A stretch of DNA of 64,000 nt. It comes from Gp13-AA77 sp035949375. GTDB taxonomy: Bacteria > Acidobacteriota > Terriglobia > UBA7540. The position numbers were made by a program, and so were the translations under genes. Positions 27,765 to 35,895 of the stretch are shown in pieces; within the stretch, counting starts at the first letter, position 1; every line of letters starts with the position of its first letter. The notes beneath the pieces are model-generated. The model was not told the DNA's origin, made no database searches, and saw nothing but the letters and a program-made list of their open reading frames with translations. The stretch is from assembly GCA_035949375.1 (NCBI GenBank), contig DASZIG010000089.1, forward strand, positions 5,145 through 69,144. Reading direction: 5' to 3'.

Positions 27765-27780
27765 AACGCGAAGGTTGAAA
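27753..27780. repeat. Exact 14-base tandem duplication (2 x 7)
   Basis: CGCGAAGGTTGAAA occurs twice in direct tandem across the stop codon of the upstream gene. Each unit is itself two 7-base blocks. In the gap that follows, a coding-like frame in phase with the next gene lacks a normal start codon. Confidence 0.8.
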
Positions 27781-27899
27781 GAAGTCGAGGCCGGTCCTGA
27801 CTGGGAAGAGCCAAGGCGAAGAAAGGGAAGCCGCCCAAATATTCGCCGGCTGAACCGCAAGAGCATGGGACGGACTCGGACTGGGAGGTTGAAGGCACG

Positions 27900-28496
27900 A
27901 TGCGAAGGGCAAGACAACTGGTCGCGCAACTGATGGACCCGGCCTTGATCAGGCAGGATCTCGGGCCGCATGCGCGGGAGCCATTCCCGGGCGGGACCGC
28001 TTCGCGCCCAACGCCTTCGGCGCTGCAGAAACTCCAGAAGCGATTGGCGCGCGGCGCCGGTCTACGTGGGGCGCGCCTCGCAGAATTGGCTCTGCGGGCG
28101 GGGCTCACGCCGCCCGCTCCCCACCCTCGAGCCGGAGCCTGCGGCACCGCTGAAGCGGCGCTGTGGATGGCTCTGGCCCGTGAGAACGCCGCTCTGCGCC
28201 GCGAGGCGACCAAGCTCGTCGAGCGCAAGGAGACCATCATCCGCCGCATTCACCGCGTCAAGACGCGCCTGGAATTGCTGCGCCTGAAGCTGCTGCAACG
28301 CCGCCTGGGAGTGGCGCCGACAAGACTAGGGAACCTCCCTCCGCCACAACCGCTGCGGCAACTCGCGCTGCGGAGGCACGCGGATCCCGCGGCCGCGGCG
28401 CCGAGCGAGCCGGTGGCCGCCGGGGAGACCCCGGCGAGCGCAGAACCGCGTCGCGTCGGCGACGAAGCGGCCAAGCCGGCGGCGCGGAACGAATGA
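27900..28496 (+). CDS. Hypothetical basic helical protein (phage cluster)
   Basis: A protein of 198 residues from ATG 27900; no family recognised. The N-terminus (RRARQLVAQLMDPALIRQDL) looks helical. A central 60-residue stretch rich in Arg/Leu/Glu (ENAALRREATKLVERKETII) should form a coiled coil, and the C-terminus is Pro/Ala/Arg-rich and probably disordered. Frame-compatible, protein-like sequence (KKGKPPKYSPAEPQEHG) extends 33 codons upstream to a TGA at 27798, with CTG as the only near-start, so the true start may have been lost or be non-canonical. Confidence 0.5.
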   Translation: MRRARQLVAQLMDPALIRQDLGPHAREPFPGGTASRPTPSALQKLQKRLARGAGLRGARLAELALRAGLTPPAPHPRAGACGTAEAALWMALARENAALRREATKLVERKETIIRRIHRVKTRLELLRLKLLQRRLGVAPTRLGNLPPPQPLRQLALRRHADPAAAAPSEPVAAGETPASAEPRRVGDEAAKPAARNE

Positions 28497-28515
28497 GCGA
28501 CGAAAGGCGGACGCT

Positions 28516-28827
28516 ATGGATTCTCTGACCAACGACGTCAAGCACGAATCGGAACGTGGCGAGATTCTAAAGCTCCTGGTGGAGTGGGGTCTCGAGTGGA
28601 TGCCACTTTACGAGGTGCGCGCCCAGGTGGCGAGCCTGACCGGCCGCCGCCTGACGGACGATCAGCTCCGGTTTCACCTCAACTACCTGGAGCAGAGTGG
28701 ATTCGCGGAAAGAAAGCTTCTGCGCTCCGGCCGTGCGGGGATGGAACTGATGACCGTCCGCGCCACCAGCAAAGCCGTGGACCTGGTTCAAGGAAGGCTC
28801 GCGCCGGAAGCGGGCATAGCGTTGTAA
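28516..28827 (+). CDS. Small winged-helix-like protein, copy B
   Basis: A protein of 103 residues, closely related to the 32488 gene (shared NDV-HE--RG-IL, LEW-PL-E-RAQ, LT-DQL-FHL-YL, AVDL--GR) and more distantly to the 27441 gene. The predicted fold is a compact winged helix. It lies just before the candidate small terminase, a position that would suit a protein that marks or reads packaging DNA. An equally plausible role is control of the cluster. No membrane segment or signal peptide is present. Confidence 0.65.
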   Translation: MDSLTNDVKHESERGEILKLLVEWGLEWMPLYEVRAQVASLTGRRLTDDQLRFHLNYLEQSGFAERKLLRSGRAGMELMTVRATSKAVDLVQGRLAPEAGIAL

Positions 28828-28889
28828 GAGTCAGCCCAGAAGCGGTGGAGCGCAAGCCGCCGCGAGAGTGAACGGAAAGGGCAAGACCG

Positions 28890-29477
28890 ATGGCGAGGCA
28901 GCCGCGGCACAACAAAGACGAGAACAAGGGTGCGAACGGCGGAAACGGGGTTCAGCCCGCGGAGCCTCACAATCCACCTGATGCGCTGCAGACGAGGATC
29001 CTCAGCGCTCTCAAGGACAAGGTCCGGCAGATGTTCGAGGAGGCGGCCGAGGACCCGAACTCCCAGGCGAGTGAAATGGTCCACCTCCTCCTTCTGAACC
29101 AGTTGACGAACATGGAGTCCCAGCTTTCGGAGAAGGAGCTCAGGGCGGTTTTTGGCGAGGAGCACCGCCAGCAGAGTTTCAAGGTTCGCCTGGGCTTGTC
29201 AACGACCAGACAGGCGCACATGAAGAAGATGGGCGAAGAGCGGCTGAAGCTGCTGAGGCAAAAGCTGAAGATCGAGAAGCAGAAGGCCGGGGACGCGCAC
29301 AACAAGGTTCTGGAAGCTGAACGGCTCGCGAAGGAGGCCAAGGCTGCCGCCGACGGAGGCCAGCCCATGGACTCCATGGCGATCTACAACCGCATTGCGG
29401 AGATCGTCGGCCTGCGCACGCCGATGCAGCCCATCGGCCCGCAATCAGAGCCAAAAGCGGTGAACGACAGCGAGTGA
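28890..29477 (+). CDS. Candidate phage terminase small subunit (Mu gp27-like position)
   Basis: A protein of 195 residues. It has a hydrophilic, Asn/Gly-rich N-terminus, then helices (TRILSALKDKVRQMFEEAAE, EMVHLLLLNQLTNMESQLSE), a Lys/Arg/Gln-rich coiled coil (about residues 105-150) and a helical C-terminus. Size, helical character and position immediately before the large terminase fit the Mu gp27/DUF3486-type small terminase, which recognises DNA for packaging. Sequence motifs are too weak to prove it, so the call rests largely on order. Confidence 0.55.
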   Translation: MARQPRHNKDENKGANGGNGVQPAEPHNPPDALQTRILSALKDKVRQMFEEAAEDPNSQASEMVHLLLLNQLTNMESQLSEKELRAVFGEEHRQQSFKVRLGLSTTRQAHMKKMGEERLKLLRQKLKIEKQKAGDAHNKVLEAERLAKEAKAAADGGQPMDSMAIYNRIAEIVGLRTPMQPIGPQSEPKAVNDSE

Positions 29478-29540
29478 TGGGCGACGACTGACAGGCGGCG
29501 ACTGACGGCCGACGACTGCAACGGACAACAGTGGCAACGA
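29478..29540. repeat. Heptamer array between small and large terminase genes
   Basis: It begins directly after the upstream stop. Units GACGACT GACAGGC GGCGACT GACGGCC GACGACT keep a 7-base register and continue into the first codons of the terminase gene. Confidence 0.75.
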
Positions 29541-31138
29541 ATATGAAAGCGAAACGCGGTAAGTCGAATACGGGCCCGGCCGCCGGGGACAGAAATCGGG
29601 TTCCGAAACTCAAATCCGAATCCCGAGCTCCGAATCTCGAACCACGGGTTTCGAGCCGCGACGTCCAGCCCACGCCGGCCGATCTCAGGTCCGGGATTTT
29701 GCTTCGCCCGTACCAGCAGCGTTGGGTGAGCGATCCGGAGCGTTTCGCCTTCGCGATAAAGAGCGCGCAAATCGGTTATTCCACGGCCACAGCGGCATGG
29801 GCGGTGGACCGTTGCCTGCGGAATCCGCGGCACAACATCATCTTCCTGTCGCGATCGGAGCGCCAGGCGTTGGAACTTGGCGAGAAGGCCAAAGCCTGGG
29901 TGGACGGTTTCCAGGGTGTCGCGGCCGACTGGTCGCCGAACATCCCCTTCGGGGGCACGTCAGCGCTGCAGCACGAAATCCGCTTCGGCAACGGCTCGCG
30001 GATCATTGTGCTCGCTGCCAATCCCGACACTGCCCGCGGCTATACCGGGGATGTCGTGCTCGACGAGTTCGCGTTTCACAAGGATTCGCAGGCCATCTTC
30101 ACTGCCGTCTACCGCCAGGTGTCACTCGGCTACGCCATGCGGATCCTCTCCACGCCCAATGGTCAGCAGGGCAAGTTTTATGACCTGGCAAAGCAATTGG
30201 GATTGGACTCGGGCGCCAGGCCGGAATCCCAGCCCGTCAGGGTCGCGAGTGAGGTAATCGCAAATCGAGGATCATCCGACCGACCGGTCACGCGGCCGAT
30301 CAATCCCTGGTCCGGCCATTGGTGCGACATCTTTATGGCCGTTGAGGACGGCCTAGACCTCAATCCCGAAGGGGTCCGGGCCGGCTGTGACGACGACACC
30401 TGGCTGCAGGAATATTGCTGCCAGTTCGTGAGTCAGGCGAGCGAGTGGATCTCGCCGGAACTGTTTCAGCAGTGCGCATCAAGTGAAGCAACTACAGACC
30501 TGTTCGCAGCGGCTGCCGGGCGATTTGGCGTCGCGGACGACGGTTTGGTGGCAACGGACCATGGGGAAGGGACGGCGGCCTGTCTTTACGCAGGCTGGGA
30601 TATCGCCCGCAATCGCGATCTCTCCGTGATCTGGATCAATGAGATGGTTGGCGACGTCACCTGGACGCGCGGTGTGATCGAGATGAAGAACACTCCCACG
30701 CCAGATCAGATTCGCGAAGCGCGAGCCCTGATGCCGCGCCTGAGCCGCCTCGTGATCGATAAGGGCGGCATGGGGCTGGTGATCTTCGAGGCGCTGGAGC
30801 GCGAGTTCCCGGGCCAAGTGGAAGGGGTTCAGTTCACCCAGCCCAGGAAAGAAGCCATGGCGGTGATGGCCAAGCGCCGCATGGAAGAGCAGAAGGTGCG
30901 CTTGCCCGATACGAACGGCATCCGCCAGTCATTCCGTAGCGTGAAGAAGAGCGTCAATGCCTTGGGCCAGGCGCGCTTTGACGCCGAGCACGACACCCGC
31001 TTCGGCCACGCCGACCATTGGTGGGCTTTCTGCCTGGCCGAATCCGCCGCCCTGCAGCCGGCGGCTTATCACCTGGCGGAGGTCGGCCGCCTGTTCGGCA
31101 CGCCCGTGATCTCCGGGGCGAAGGGGTGGGTTCTTTAG
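29531..31138 (+). CDS. Phage terminase large subunit (Mu gp28 type)
   Basis: A 535-residue packaging motor with ATPase and nuclease domains. The Walker-A-like loop is KSAQIGYS at residues 77-84, of the variant kind used by Mu-type terminases. Walker B with the catalytic acid is VVLDEF (D178, E179), and the coupling motif is ILSTPNG. The RNase-H-fold nuclease has its acidic residues at D357 (AGWDIARNRD), D410 (RLVIDKGGMG) and D495 (GHADHWW). All look intact, so packaging and headful cleavage could be functional. The first 50 residues are low-complexity and encoded by heptamer repeats. GTG start; ATG at 29543 is an alternative. Confidence 0.9.
   Translation: MATNMKAKRGKSNTGPAAGDRNRVPKLKSESRAPNLEPRVSSRDVQPTPADLRSGILLRPYQQRWVSDPERFAFAIKSAQIGYSTATAAWAVDRCLRNPRHNIIFLSRSERQALELGEKAKAWVDGFQGVAADWSPNIPFGGTSALQHEIRFGNGSRIIVLAANPDTARGYTGDVVLDEFAFHKDSQAIFTAVYRQVSLGYAMRILSTPNGQQGKFYDLAKQLGLDSGARPESQPVRVASEVIANRGSSDRPVTRPINPWSGHWCDIFMAVEDGLDLNPEGVRAGCDDDTWLQEYCCQFVSQASEWISPELFQQCASSEATTDLFAAAAGRFGVADDGLVATDHGEGTAACLYAGWDIARNRDLSVIWINEMVGDVTWTRGVIEMKNTPTPDQIREARALMPRLSRLVIDKGGMGLVIFEALEREFPGQVEGVQFTQPRKEAMAVMAKRRMEEQKVRLPDTNGIRQSFRSVKKSVNALGQARFDAEHDTRFGHADHWWAFCLAESAALQPAAYHLAEVGRLFGTPVISGAKGWVL
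29591..29656. repeat. Heptamer tract inside the 5' end of the large terminase gene
   Basis: Units CCGAATC CCGAGCT CCGAATC TCGAACC are followed by a partly complementary GGTTTCGAG. They encode a Ser/Glu/Arg-rich leader with no family counterpart that I recognise. Confidence 0.7.
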
Positions 31139-31142
31139 GAGT

Positions 31143-31238
31143 AGTGACAAGTGGCGAGTGACGAGGCCACGAGGAGCAAGTTCGAGGATCGGCCATTGAG
31201 TCAATGAGGCATCTTCAATGGGTCAATGACTCAATTGG
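31143..31238. repeat. Heptamer plus octamer arrays after the terminase gene
   Basis: Heptamers AGTGACA AGTGGCG AGTGACG occupy 31143-31163. Octamers TTGAGTCA ATGAGGCA, then ATGGGTCA ATGACTCA, occupy 31196-31233. The first vocabulary also occurs at 20328 and 55931 in host DNA, the second at 2499. Confidence 0.8.
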
Positions 31239-31266
31239 GTTTCCGACTTCGATAAGGAGAGAGCAA

Positions 31267-31521
31267 ATGGTCACGAAATTCTCCATGGTATTGGACGGGA
31301 TGCTGGCACCCATCGTGGTGCTGGCGCTGGTGGTGGTGGCTGTCGGGTTTCTTGTGCTCGTCAGCCGGCTGAGCTGGGCGGCGCGCGAGTTCGTGGTCAC
31401 CTGCCGCGAGCGGCAGCGGTCGCACCGCCGGCTGGTGGAGATGCTGCAGGAGCACCTGGAGAGCAGCGATCCGGGTCTGGAGCAGCTCTGGTCCGCGTCG
31501 GCGGCCCTGTCGGCGTGCTGA
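31267..31521 (+). CDS. Small single-pass membrane protein (phage cluster)
   Basis: A protein of 84 residues from an ATG with a good ribosome site (AAGGAGA, 6 bases upstream). One membrane helix (LAPIVVLALVVVAVGFLVLV) near residues 13-33 is followed by a short basic helix and a leucine-rich amphipathic C-terminus. No family recognised. Because it lies close to the holin gene it may belong to a lysis or release cassette, perhaps as a holin modulator or spanin-like part. This is positional inference only. Confidence 0.6.
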   Translation: MVTKFSMVLDGMLAPIVVLALVVVAVGFLVLVSRLSWAAREFVVTCRERQRSHRRLVEMLQEHLESSDPGLEQLWSASAALSAC

Positions 31522-31915
31522 GAAAGCAGTGACGAGTGATGAGTGACCGGTAGGAACCGGGCTTGTCACCGGTCTCAAAAGTTTGTCCGTGCCCGTCCGT
31601 TCATCGGGGCGTCGCAAGCGACCCTCAGCGGGCTTGGACGTCCGGGTGGGGACGGACACGGGCGAGATCTTACGATTTTGGGTCTTGGATTGGAGCGATT
31701 TTGGATTTGATGGCGGGTCGCAACCAGAGAAGCAAGCAAGAAGTGACAGGCATGAAAGCAAACGAAGATCAAACAGCAGGAGGTAGTAAGTTAGCAGTCG
31801 GAGTCGGAACAGCAATTGTCGGGTGGCAAGTTTCATAGACCCGATGGAAAGCGGGCCGTCGATAACGTGACAACGAACGACGGGACCACGGACGACTGAC
31901 AACTGACAACCAATT
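31522..31915. other. 394-base gap with repeats and no credible gene
   Basis: Contains heptamers AGTGACG AGTGATG AGTGACC at 31528-31550, and an imperfect inverted pair of GTCCGTGCCCGTCC-like and GGACGGACACGGG-like tracts near 31585-31665. A second heptamer array lies at 31867-31911 (ACGGACG ACTGACA ACTGACA), ending four bases before the holin ATG. A short open frame at 31563 has no ribosome site and repeat-like composition. Confidence 0.6.
31867..31911. repeat. Heptamer array just before the holin gene
   Basis: GTGACAA CGAACGA CGGGACC ACGGACG ACTGACA ACTGACA ends at the holin start, leaving no normal ribosome-binding site. Confidence 0.7.
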
Positions 31916-32437
31916 ATGGGCGGATTTACGGCAATCTTCAAAGGTCTGGTGGGCGGTGATCCGCTCAAGTCGATTGGTGATTTGATCGATCAGTTTCACC
32001 TCTCTCCCGAGCAAAAGGCCCAGATGCAGCAGGCGGCGCAGGAGCTTGAGGCGCAACGGACGCAGATCGAGGCGGCGCGCGACGAAGCCCTGGCCGAGAT
32101 TCAGGGTCAGAACATCCGCGCGGAGACCGAGAGCGAGGACGCCTACGTGCGGCGCGCGCGCCCGACGTTTCTTTACGTGATGATTCTGGGCATCGCCTTT
32201 TCGATCATCGTCTTTCCGCTCTTGAATTTGTTGACGCACAAGGGCTTGCAGATGGTGGATATCCCCGCGGCCTACCTGGACCTGTTTGGAGTGGCCTTCC
32301 TTGGCTACACCGGAGCGCGCACCTGGGAGAAGACGCGGGGCACCACCGATGACATCCAGAGCACGCTGCAGATTCACGCGGACCGGCTGAACAAGCTGGC
32401 GGAAACGAAGGCGGCGAATTCCGTTCGGGGATCGTAG
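31916..32437 (+). CDS. 3TM holin of the gene-transfer-release type (GTA_holin_3TM-like)
   Basis: A protein of 173 residues. The N-terminal half is charged and helical (SPEQKAQMQQAAQELEAQRTQ and beyond). The family-like hinge ESEDAYVRRARPTFLYVMIL leads into a membrane helix (about 78-100), and a second hydrophobic stretch (YLDLFGVAFLGYTGA) follows near 115-135. The C-terminus is hydrophilic. This matches the family named for gene-transfer-agent release, also found in ordinary prophages. It would permeabilise the inner membrane at release. No endolysin was found nearby. Confidence 0.72.
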   Translation: MGGFTAIFKGLVGGDPLKSIGDLIDQFHLSPEQKAQMQQAAQELEAQRTQIEAARDEALAEIQGQNIRAETESEDAYVRRARPTFLYVMILGIAFSIIVFPLLNLLTHKGLQMVDIPAAYLDLFGVAFLGYTGARTWEKTRGTTDDIQSTLQIHADRLNKLAETKAANSVRGS

Positions 32438-32487
32438 CGCAGCGCACTACGTTCCAGGAATTGCGAACCGGACAACGGGAGCGGTGA

Positions 32488-32799
32488 ATGTCGGCCTTGA
32501 TCAATGACGTTCGTCACGAAGTGCAGCGCGGCGTGATCCTGATCATCCTGGTGCACCGGAATCTGGAGTGGGTGCCTCTTTCGGAACTGCGGGCGCAGAT
32601 GGCGCGCGGTCAAGGGTATGCCCTTACCGACGCCGAGTTGTGGTTTCATCTGCGCTATCTCGCCGGCCGCAGCTACGTCGAGACGCGCAACTCGCGCCCG
32701 GGCCGCATCGAAACGGGGATCTTCCTGGTGCGCGCGTTGCCCAAAGCAGTGGACTTGTTGGATGGCAGGATCGAAGGGGATCCGGGAGTGGCGTTTTAA
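32488..32799 (+). CDS. Small winged-helix-like protein, copy C
   Basis: A protein of 103 residues and the nearest relative of the 28516 product: both begin with a Leu-(Thr/Ile)-NDV-(K/R)-HE pattern and share LEW-PL-E-RAQ, FHL-YL and AVDLL-GR. A purine-rich GGGAGCGG precedes the ATG. It sits between the holin and the portal gene, where Mu itself has no equivalent. The repeated presence of this fold within one structural cluster is unusual. Confidence 0.65.
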   Translation: MSALINDVRHEVQRGVILIILVHRNLEWVPLSELRAQMARGQGYALTDAELWFHLRYLAGRSYVETRNSRPGRIETGIFLVRALPKAVDLLDGRIEGDPGVAF

Positions 32800-32804
32800 G
32801 GAGA

Positions 32805-32908
32805 TTGATTCATTAAGCCATTGACTCAATATCTCGCGAATGACCAACAGAGACGGTACCCGAGGGCAGCGGGCGACTGAGTCAATGAACCAATGAGTCA
32901 ATGAGTAA
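32805..32908. repeat. Octamer array with two arms before the portal gene
   Basis: 32805-32828 reads TTGATTCA TTAAGCCA TTGACTCA; 32877-32908 reads CTGAGTCA ATGAACCA ATGAGTCA ATGAGTAA. The arms are partly complementary. The vocabulary is the same as the host array at 2499. Confidence 0.8.
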
Positions 32909-32926
32909 TTTTCCGCGGGTTTTCGA

Positions 32927-34495
32927 ATGTCCAGAACGAACGGCAAATACGGGAACGGAAGGCAAAGCCAATCGGCGCGCCTCGACTCTGTGCTGGCAGC
33001 GCGCGACCGTGAGATCGGGTTGTCCCCCCAGGGACCGGTGCCCGGGTTCGCACCTGGTGCGAGTGCGCCGGTCCCTCCACCCACGCCGCCGCCCGGCCGG
33101 CATCTGCCCGTGTCGTCCACGTTGGGCGTTCCCGGCACGCCCATCATCAGTGGTTTCCTGGAAGACCTTGGCGAGTACAACGGCGAGCTGGCGGGACGCA
33201 ACGCTCTGCCGATCTACGAAAAGATGCGGCGCGGCGACGCGCAGGTCCGGGCGACGCTGGCCGCCTGCAAGCTACCGGTGCTGAGCGCCAAATGGGAGAT
33301 CATGCCGCAGGACGTCAGTCGCCAGTCGTCCGTTGCCAGTGGCGCGAGACCCGTTTCGTCAACCGGAGCGGGCTGCAATACGCAGGACAAGGCCAACGAG
33401 ATTGCCGATTTCGTACGGACGAACCTCTTCGGCGGTCTCGAGTTTCGCACCTCGACGGGCGGATTGGCCACGCAGAATTGGGATGAAGTGGTCCGCAATG
33501 CGCTGTTGATGCTCGATTTTGGCTGCGCCGTGCATGAGGACGTCTGGACTGTGGATGGAAGCAGCATCCGTCTGCGCAAGCTCGCCGCCCGGCTGCCAAT
33601 CACTTTGTATCGGTGGCATACCGAAGCGGACGGTGAGACCCTGCTCGCCCTCGAGCAGTATGGCTACCGGCGGGGACAGTACCTGAACGTCGTGGTGCCT
33701 GCGGACAAGTGCTGCGTCTTCACCTATCAGCAGGAAGGGGCCAACTTCTGGGGCATGGCGCTGCAGCGTCCCATGTATCCCCATTGGTACGTGAAGAGCA
33801 ATCTGTACCGGATCGACGCCATCGCCTGCGAGCGCAATTCCCTGGGCATCCCCGTCTTCAAGCTGGCGCCCGGCTTTTCCCAGCAGGATCGCGAGGCGGC
33901 TTACAACTTCGTCACCCAGTTGGCGGCGCACGAGGCGACCGGAATGGTGGAGCCCCCGGGCGACGCCGCCTCCGGGTTTCGGATCGTGGGCTACGAAGGT
34001 CACGTGCGCGATGTCGGGCCCTCGATCGAGCACCACAACGTGATGATCTCGCGGGCGGCCCTGGCCCTGTTCATGGACCTCGGCCAGGCGGAGCACGGTT
34101 CGCGCGCGCTCGGCAAGGAACACGCCGACTTTTTCATGCTGGCACTGCAGAACCTCGCCGACCAGATCGGACTGGCCATCACCAACAGCACGGTGCGGCG
34201 CCTGGTTTCTTACAACTTTGGAGATGACGCGCCGGTGCCGCGTCTGGTGGCCGCCAACGTCCAGGCCCGAGGCCTCGCCGACATCGTGGAAGCGCTCACC
34301 GCGTTCGCCCAGGCGGGCCTGGTGGTCAGCGAAGAGAACCTGCGAAGTTTCATTCGTGAGGAATTGGCTCTGCCTCCCGAAAGCCACACCGGGCCGCCGG
34401 TCGTTCTTGGTCCGTCGTCGGTTGCAGAAGCGGACCTGCCGGCCACGGACCATGAAGAACGGATAACGAACAAGGGACAACGGACCAATGACTAA
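32927..34495 (+). CDS. Phage portal protein (Mu gp29/DUF935 type)
   Basis: A protein of 522 residues. The portal ring is the DNA channel at the capsid vertex and docks terminase and tail. DUF935-like features include IYEKMRRGDAQVRATLAACKLPVLSAKWEI near residue 85, HEDVW, the WHTEADGETLL region, FTYQQEGANFWGMALQRPMY and the conserved SRAALALFMDLGQAEHGSRALGKEHADFF. A Ser-rich insert near residue 130 is encoded by a heptamer tract. The C-terminus is encoded by a larger repeat element and overlaps the protease start by eight bases. No MuF-type (gp30) gene follows. Confidence 0.88.
   Translation: MSRTNGKYGNGRQSQSARLDSVLAARDREIGLSPQGPVPGFAPGASAPVPPPTPPPGRHLPVSSTLGVPGTPIISGFLEDLGEYNGELAGRNALPIYEKMRRGDAQVRATLAACKLPVLSAKWEIMPQDVSRQSSVASGARPVSSTGAGCNTQDKANEIADFVRTNLFGGLEFRTSTGGLATQNWDEVVRNALLMLDFGCAVHEDVWTVDGSSIRLRKLAARLPITLYRWHTEADGETLLALEQYGYRRGQYLNVVVPADKCCVFTYQQEGANFWGMALQRPMYPHWYVKSNLYRIDAIACERNSLGIPVFKLAPGFSQQDREAAYNFVTQLAAHEATGMVEPPGDAASGFRIVGYEGHVRDVGPSIEHHNVMISRAALALFMDLGQAEHGSRALGKEHADFFMLALQNLADQIGLAITNSTVRRLVSYNFGDDAPVPRLVAANVQARGLADIVEALTAFAQAGLVVSEENLRSFIREELALPPESHTGPPVVLGPSSVAEADLPATDHEERITNKGQRTND
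33314..33348. repeat. Heptamer tract inside the portal gene
   Basis: GTCAGTC GCCAGTC GTCCGTT GCCAGTG GCGCGAG keep a 7-base register within coding sequence and encode a short Ser/Arg-rich insert between two conserved portal blocks. Confidence 0.7.
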
Positions 34496-34526
34496 CCATC
34501 AATCGTCAATCGACCGTCGTCAATCG
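34399..34526. repeat. Heptamer element across the portal-protease junction
   Basis: The left tract 34399-34427 (TCGTTCT TGGTCCG TCGTCGG) faces a long right tract 34441-34526 (GATAACG AACAAGG GACAACG GACCAAT GACTAAC and GTCAATC units). The tracts are partly complementary. The element supplies the portal C-terminus and the first codons of the protease. Confidence 0.72.
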
Positions 34527-35891
34527 AGTGATTCCCGCCACTTCGTTTGGGAGCTCTTCTCGGCGGGGACGGCGGTCAAGCGCAAGGGCAAGGACCTGCA
34601 CACGGTACCGGTGGCGGTGTGCGGGGCCTGGGTAAAGGGCGGCCATGAGTTCACCATCACCGCCGAAGATCTCGAGGCCATGCGGCAGAATTTTGAAAAG
34701 CGCAAGACCGACATGGTGGTGATCGACTACGAGCATGCCAGCGAAGACCCCAGCGTGGCACGCGGCGGACCGGTGCCGGCGGCGGGTTGGATTCTTGATC
34801 TGTTCGTGGATCGCGCGCCCTCCGCCTCCGCCACGGATCAGGGGCGGATTACCAGCCGGCTGACGGCCCTGGTGGAGTGGACGCCGGAGGCGAAAGAGCT
34901 GATTCGGACGGGCCAATACCGCTTCTTTTCGCCGGCCATCGACTGGGGCGCCCGCGACAAGGAGAGCGGACGGCCTCAGGGCGCGACGCTCACTTCGGGC
35001 GCCCTGACGAATCATCCGTTCCTCGAAGAACTGCCGCCGCTGATGCTGACCGATCTCAAGGCGGCCCCGTCTGGAGCTGCAGATAGAGGCGCCGTGCCCG
35101 AATCCCATTCCGGGTCCGGCAAAGGAGAAACCGAGATGGAGACGAAACGACTCAGTATTCGCAAACTCACCGACGGCCCGCAAGCGGGGCACCACGGTGT
35201 TTTTTACGCGGACGACCTCGTGGGCTACATGACGGACGAGGACTTTACGCATTACGCCAAGCAGCATCTGGCGGGAGCCCGCGGGGACGGTGGAGAAGTG
35301 GACGCCGGCGGCGCGGAAGGGCTTTCCACGCTCTTCGCGGAGCGCGTGGGCGCGGCGGGGTCGGCGCTCGCAGAGATTCGCGGGCTCATCGAGTGTGGAC
35401 GCCGTGCTCAGGCGCGCGAGCAGGAGTCGTCGTCGCAGGGCCTCATTCTGAGCGAAGTGGTGCGCGATGGCCGGCTGCGCCTCGACCGTGCGCTGGAGCT
35501 GGCGCGTGACCAGAAGATATCCCTGGCTGACTACGTGGCTGTGCAGGCCGCCGACCGCGCTCTCGATCGTGCGGTCGTCGAAGGCAAGATTCTGCCTCGC
35601 GATCGCCACTTTTTCTTCCGCGACGCGCTGGAGCGTCCGCGCGAATTCCGCGAGTACGTGGAGCGCGCCGTGCCCGTATTGCGCCTGGGGTCGGATGGCA
35701 TCGGGTCCGGCGAATCGCTTCCCGTCGATCAGGAAGTCGATCTGGGCGCCCGCCGGCTGATGAGCGAGCAGAAGATCCCCTATGGGAAGGCGCTCAAGGC
35801 GCTTTTCCGCGAGAATCCCGCGCTCGAACAGCGCTATCGCGCGGCGCACCGGCCGGAAGTGAAGACAGACGCGGAAGCGGCAGCGCAGTAA
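34488..35891 (+). CDS. Phage prohead protease/scaffold (Mu I type)
   Basis: A protein of 467 residues. The N-terminal domain (about residues 20-200) matches the Mu I protease family: VPVAVCGAWVKGGHEFTIT, the Asp in MVVIDYEHAS, TALVEWTPEAKELIRTGQYRFFSPAI and TLTSGALTNHPFLEELPP. The C-terminal part, from about 215, is helical and acidic and probably serves as scaffold removed during head maturation. The first 18 residues are repeat-encoded and unlikely to be functional. Position between portal and capsid genes is as in Mu. Confidence 0.87.
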   Translation: MTNHQSSIDRRQSSDSRHFVWELFSAGTAVKRKGKDLHTVPVAVCGAWVKGGHEFTITAEDLEAMRQNFEKRKTDMVVIDYEHASEDPSVARGGPVPAAGWILDLFVDRAPSASATDQGRITSRLTALVEWTPEAKELIRTGQYRFFSPAIDWGARDKESGRPQGATLTSGALTNHPFLEELPPLMLTDLKAAPSGAADRGAVPESHSGSGKGETEMETKRLSIRKLTDGPQAGHHGVFYADDLVGYMTDEDFTHYAKQHLAGARGDGGEVDAGGAEGLSTLFAERVGAAGSALAEIRGLIECGRRAQAREQESSSQGLILSEVVRDGRLRLDRALELARDQKISLADYVAVQAADRALDRAVVEGKILPRDRHFFFRDALERPREFREYVERAVPVLRLGSDGIGSGESLPVDQEVDLGARRLMSEQKIPYGKALKALFRENPALEQRYRAAHRPEVKTDAEAAAQ

Positions 35892-35895
35892 AAGG

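Noticed and set aside
31563..31838. 91-codon open frame before the holin
   Set aside because: No ribosome site, repeat-derived composition and no protein-like segments.
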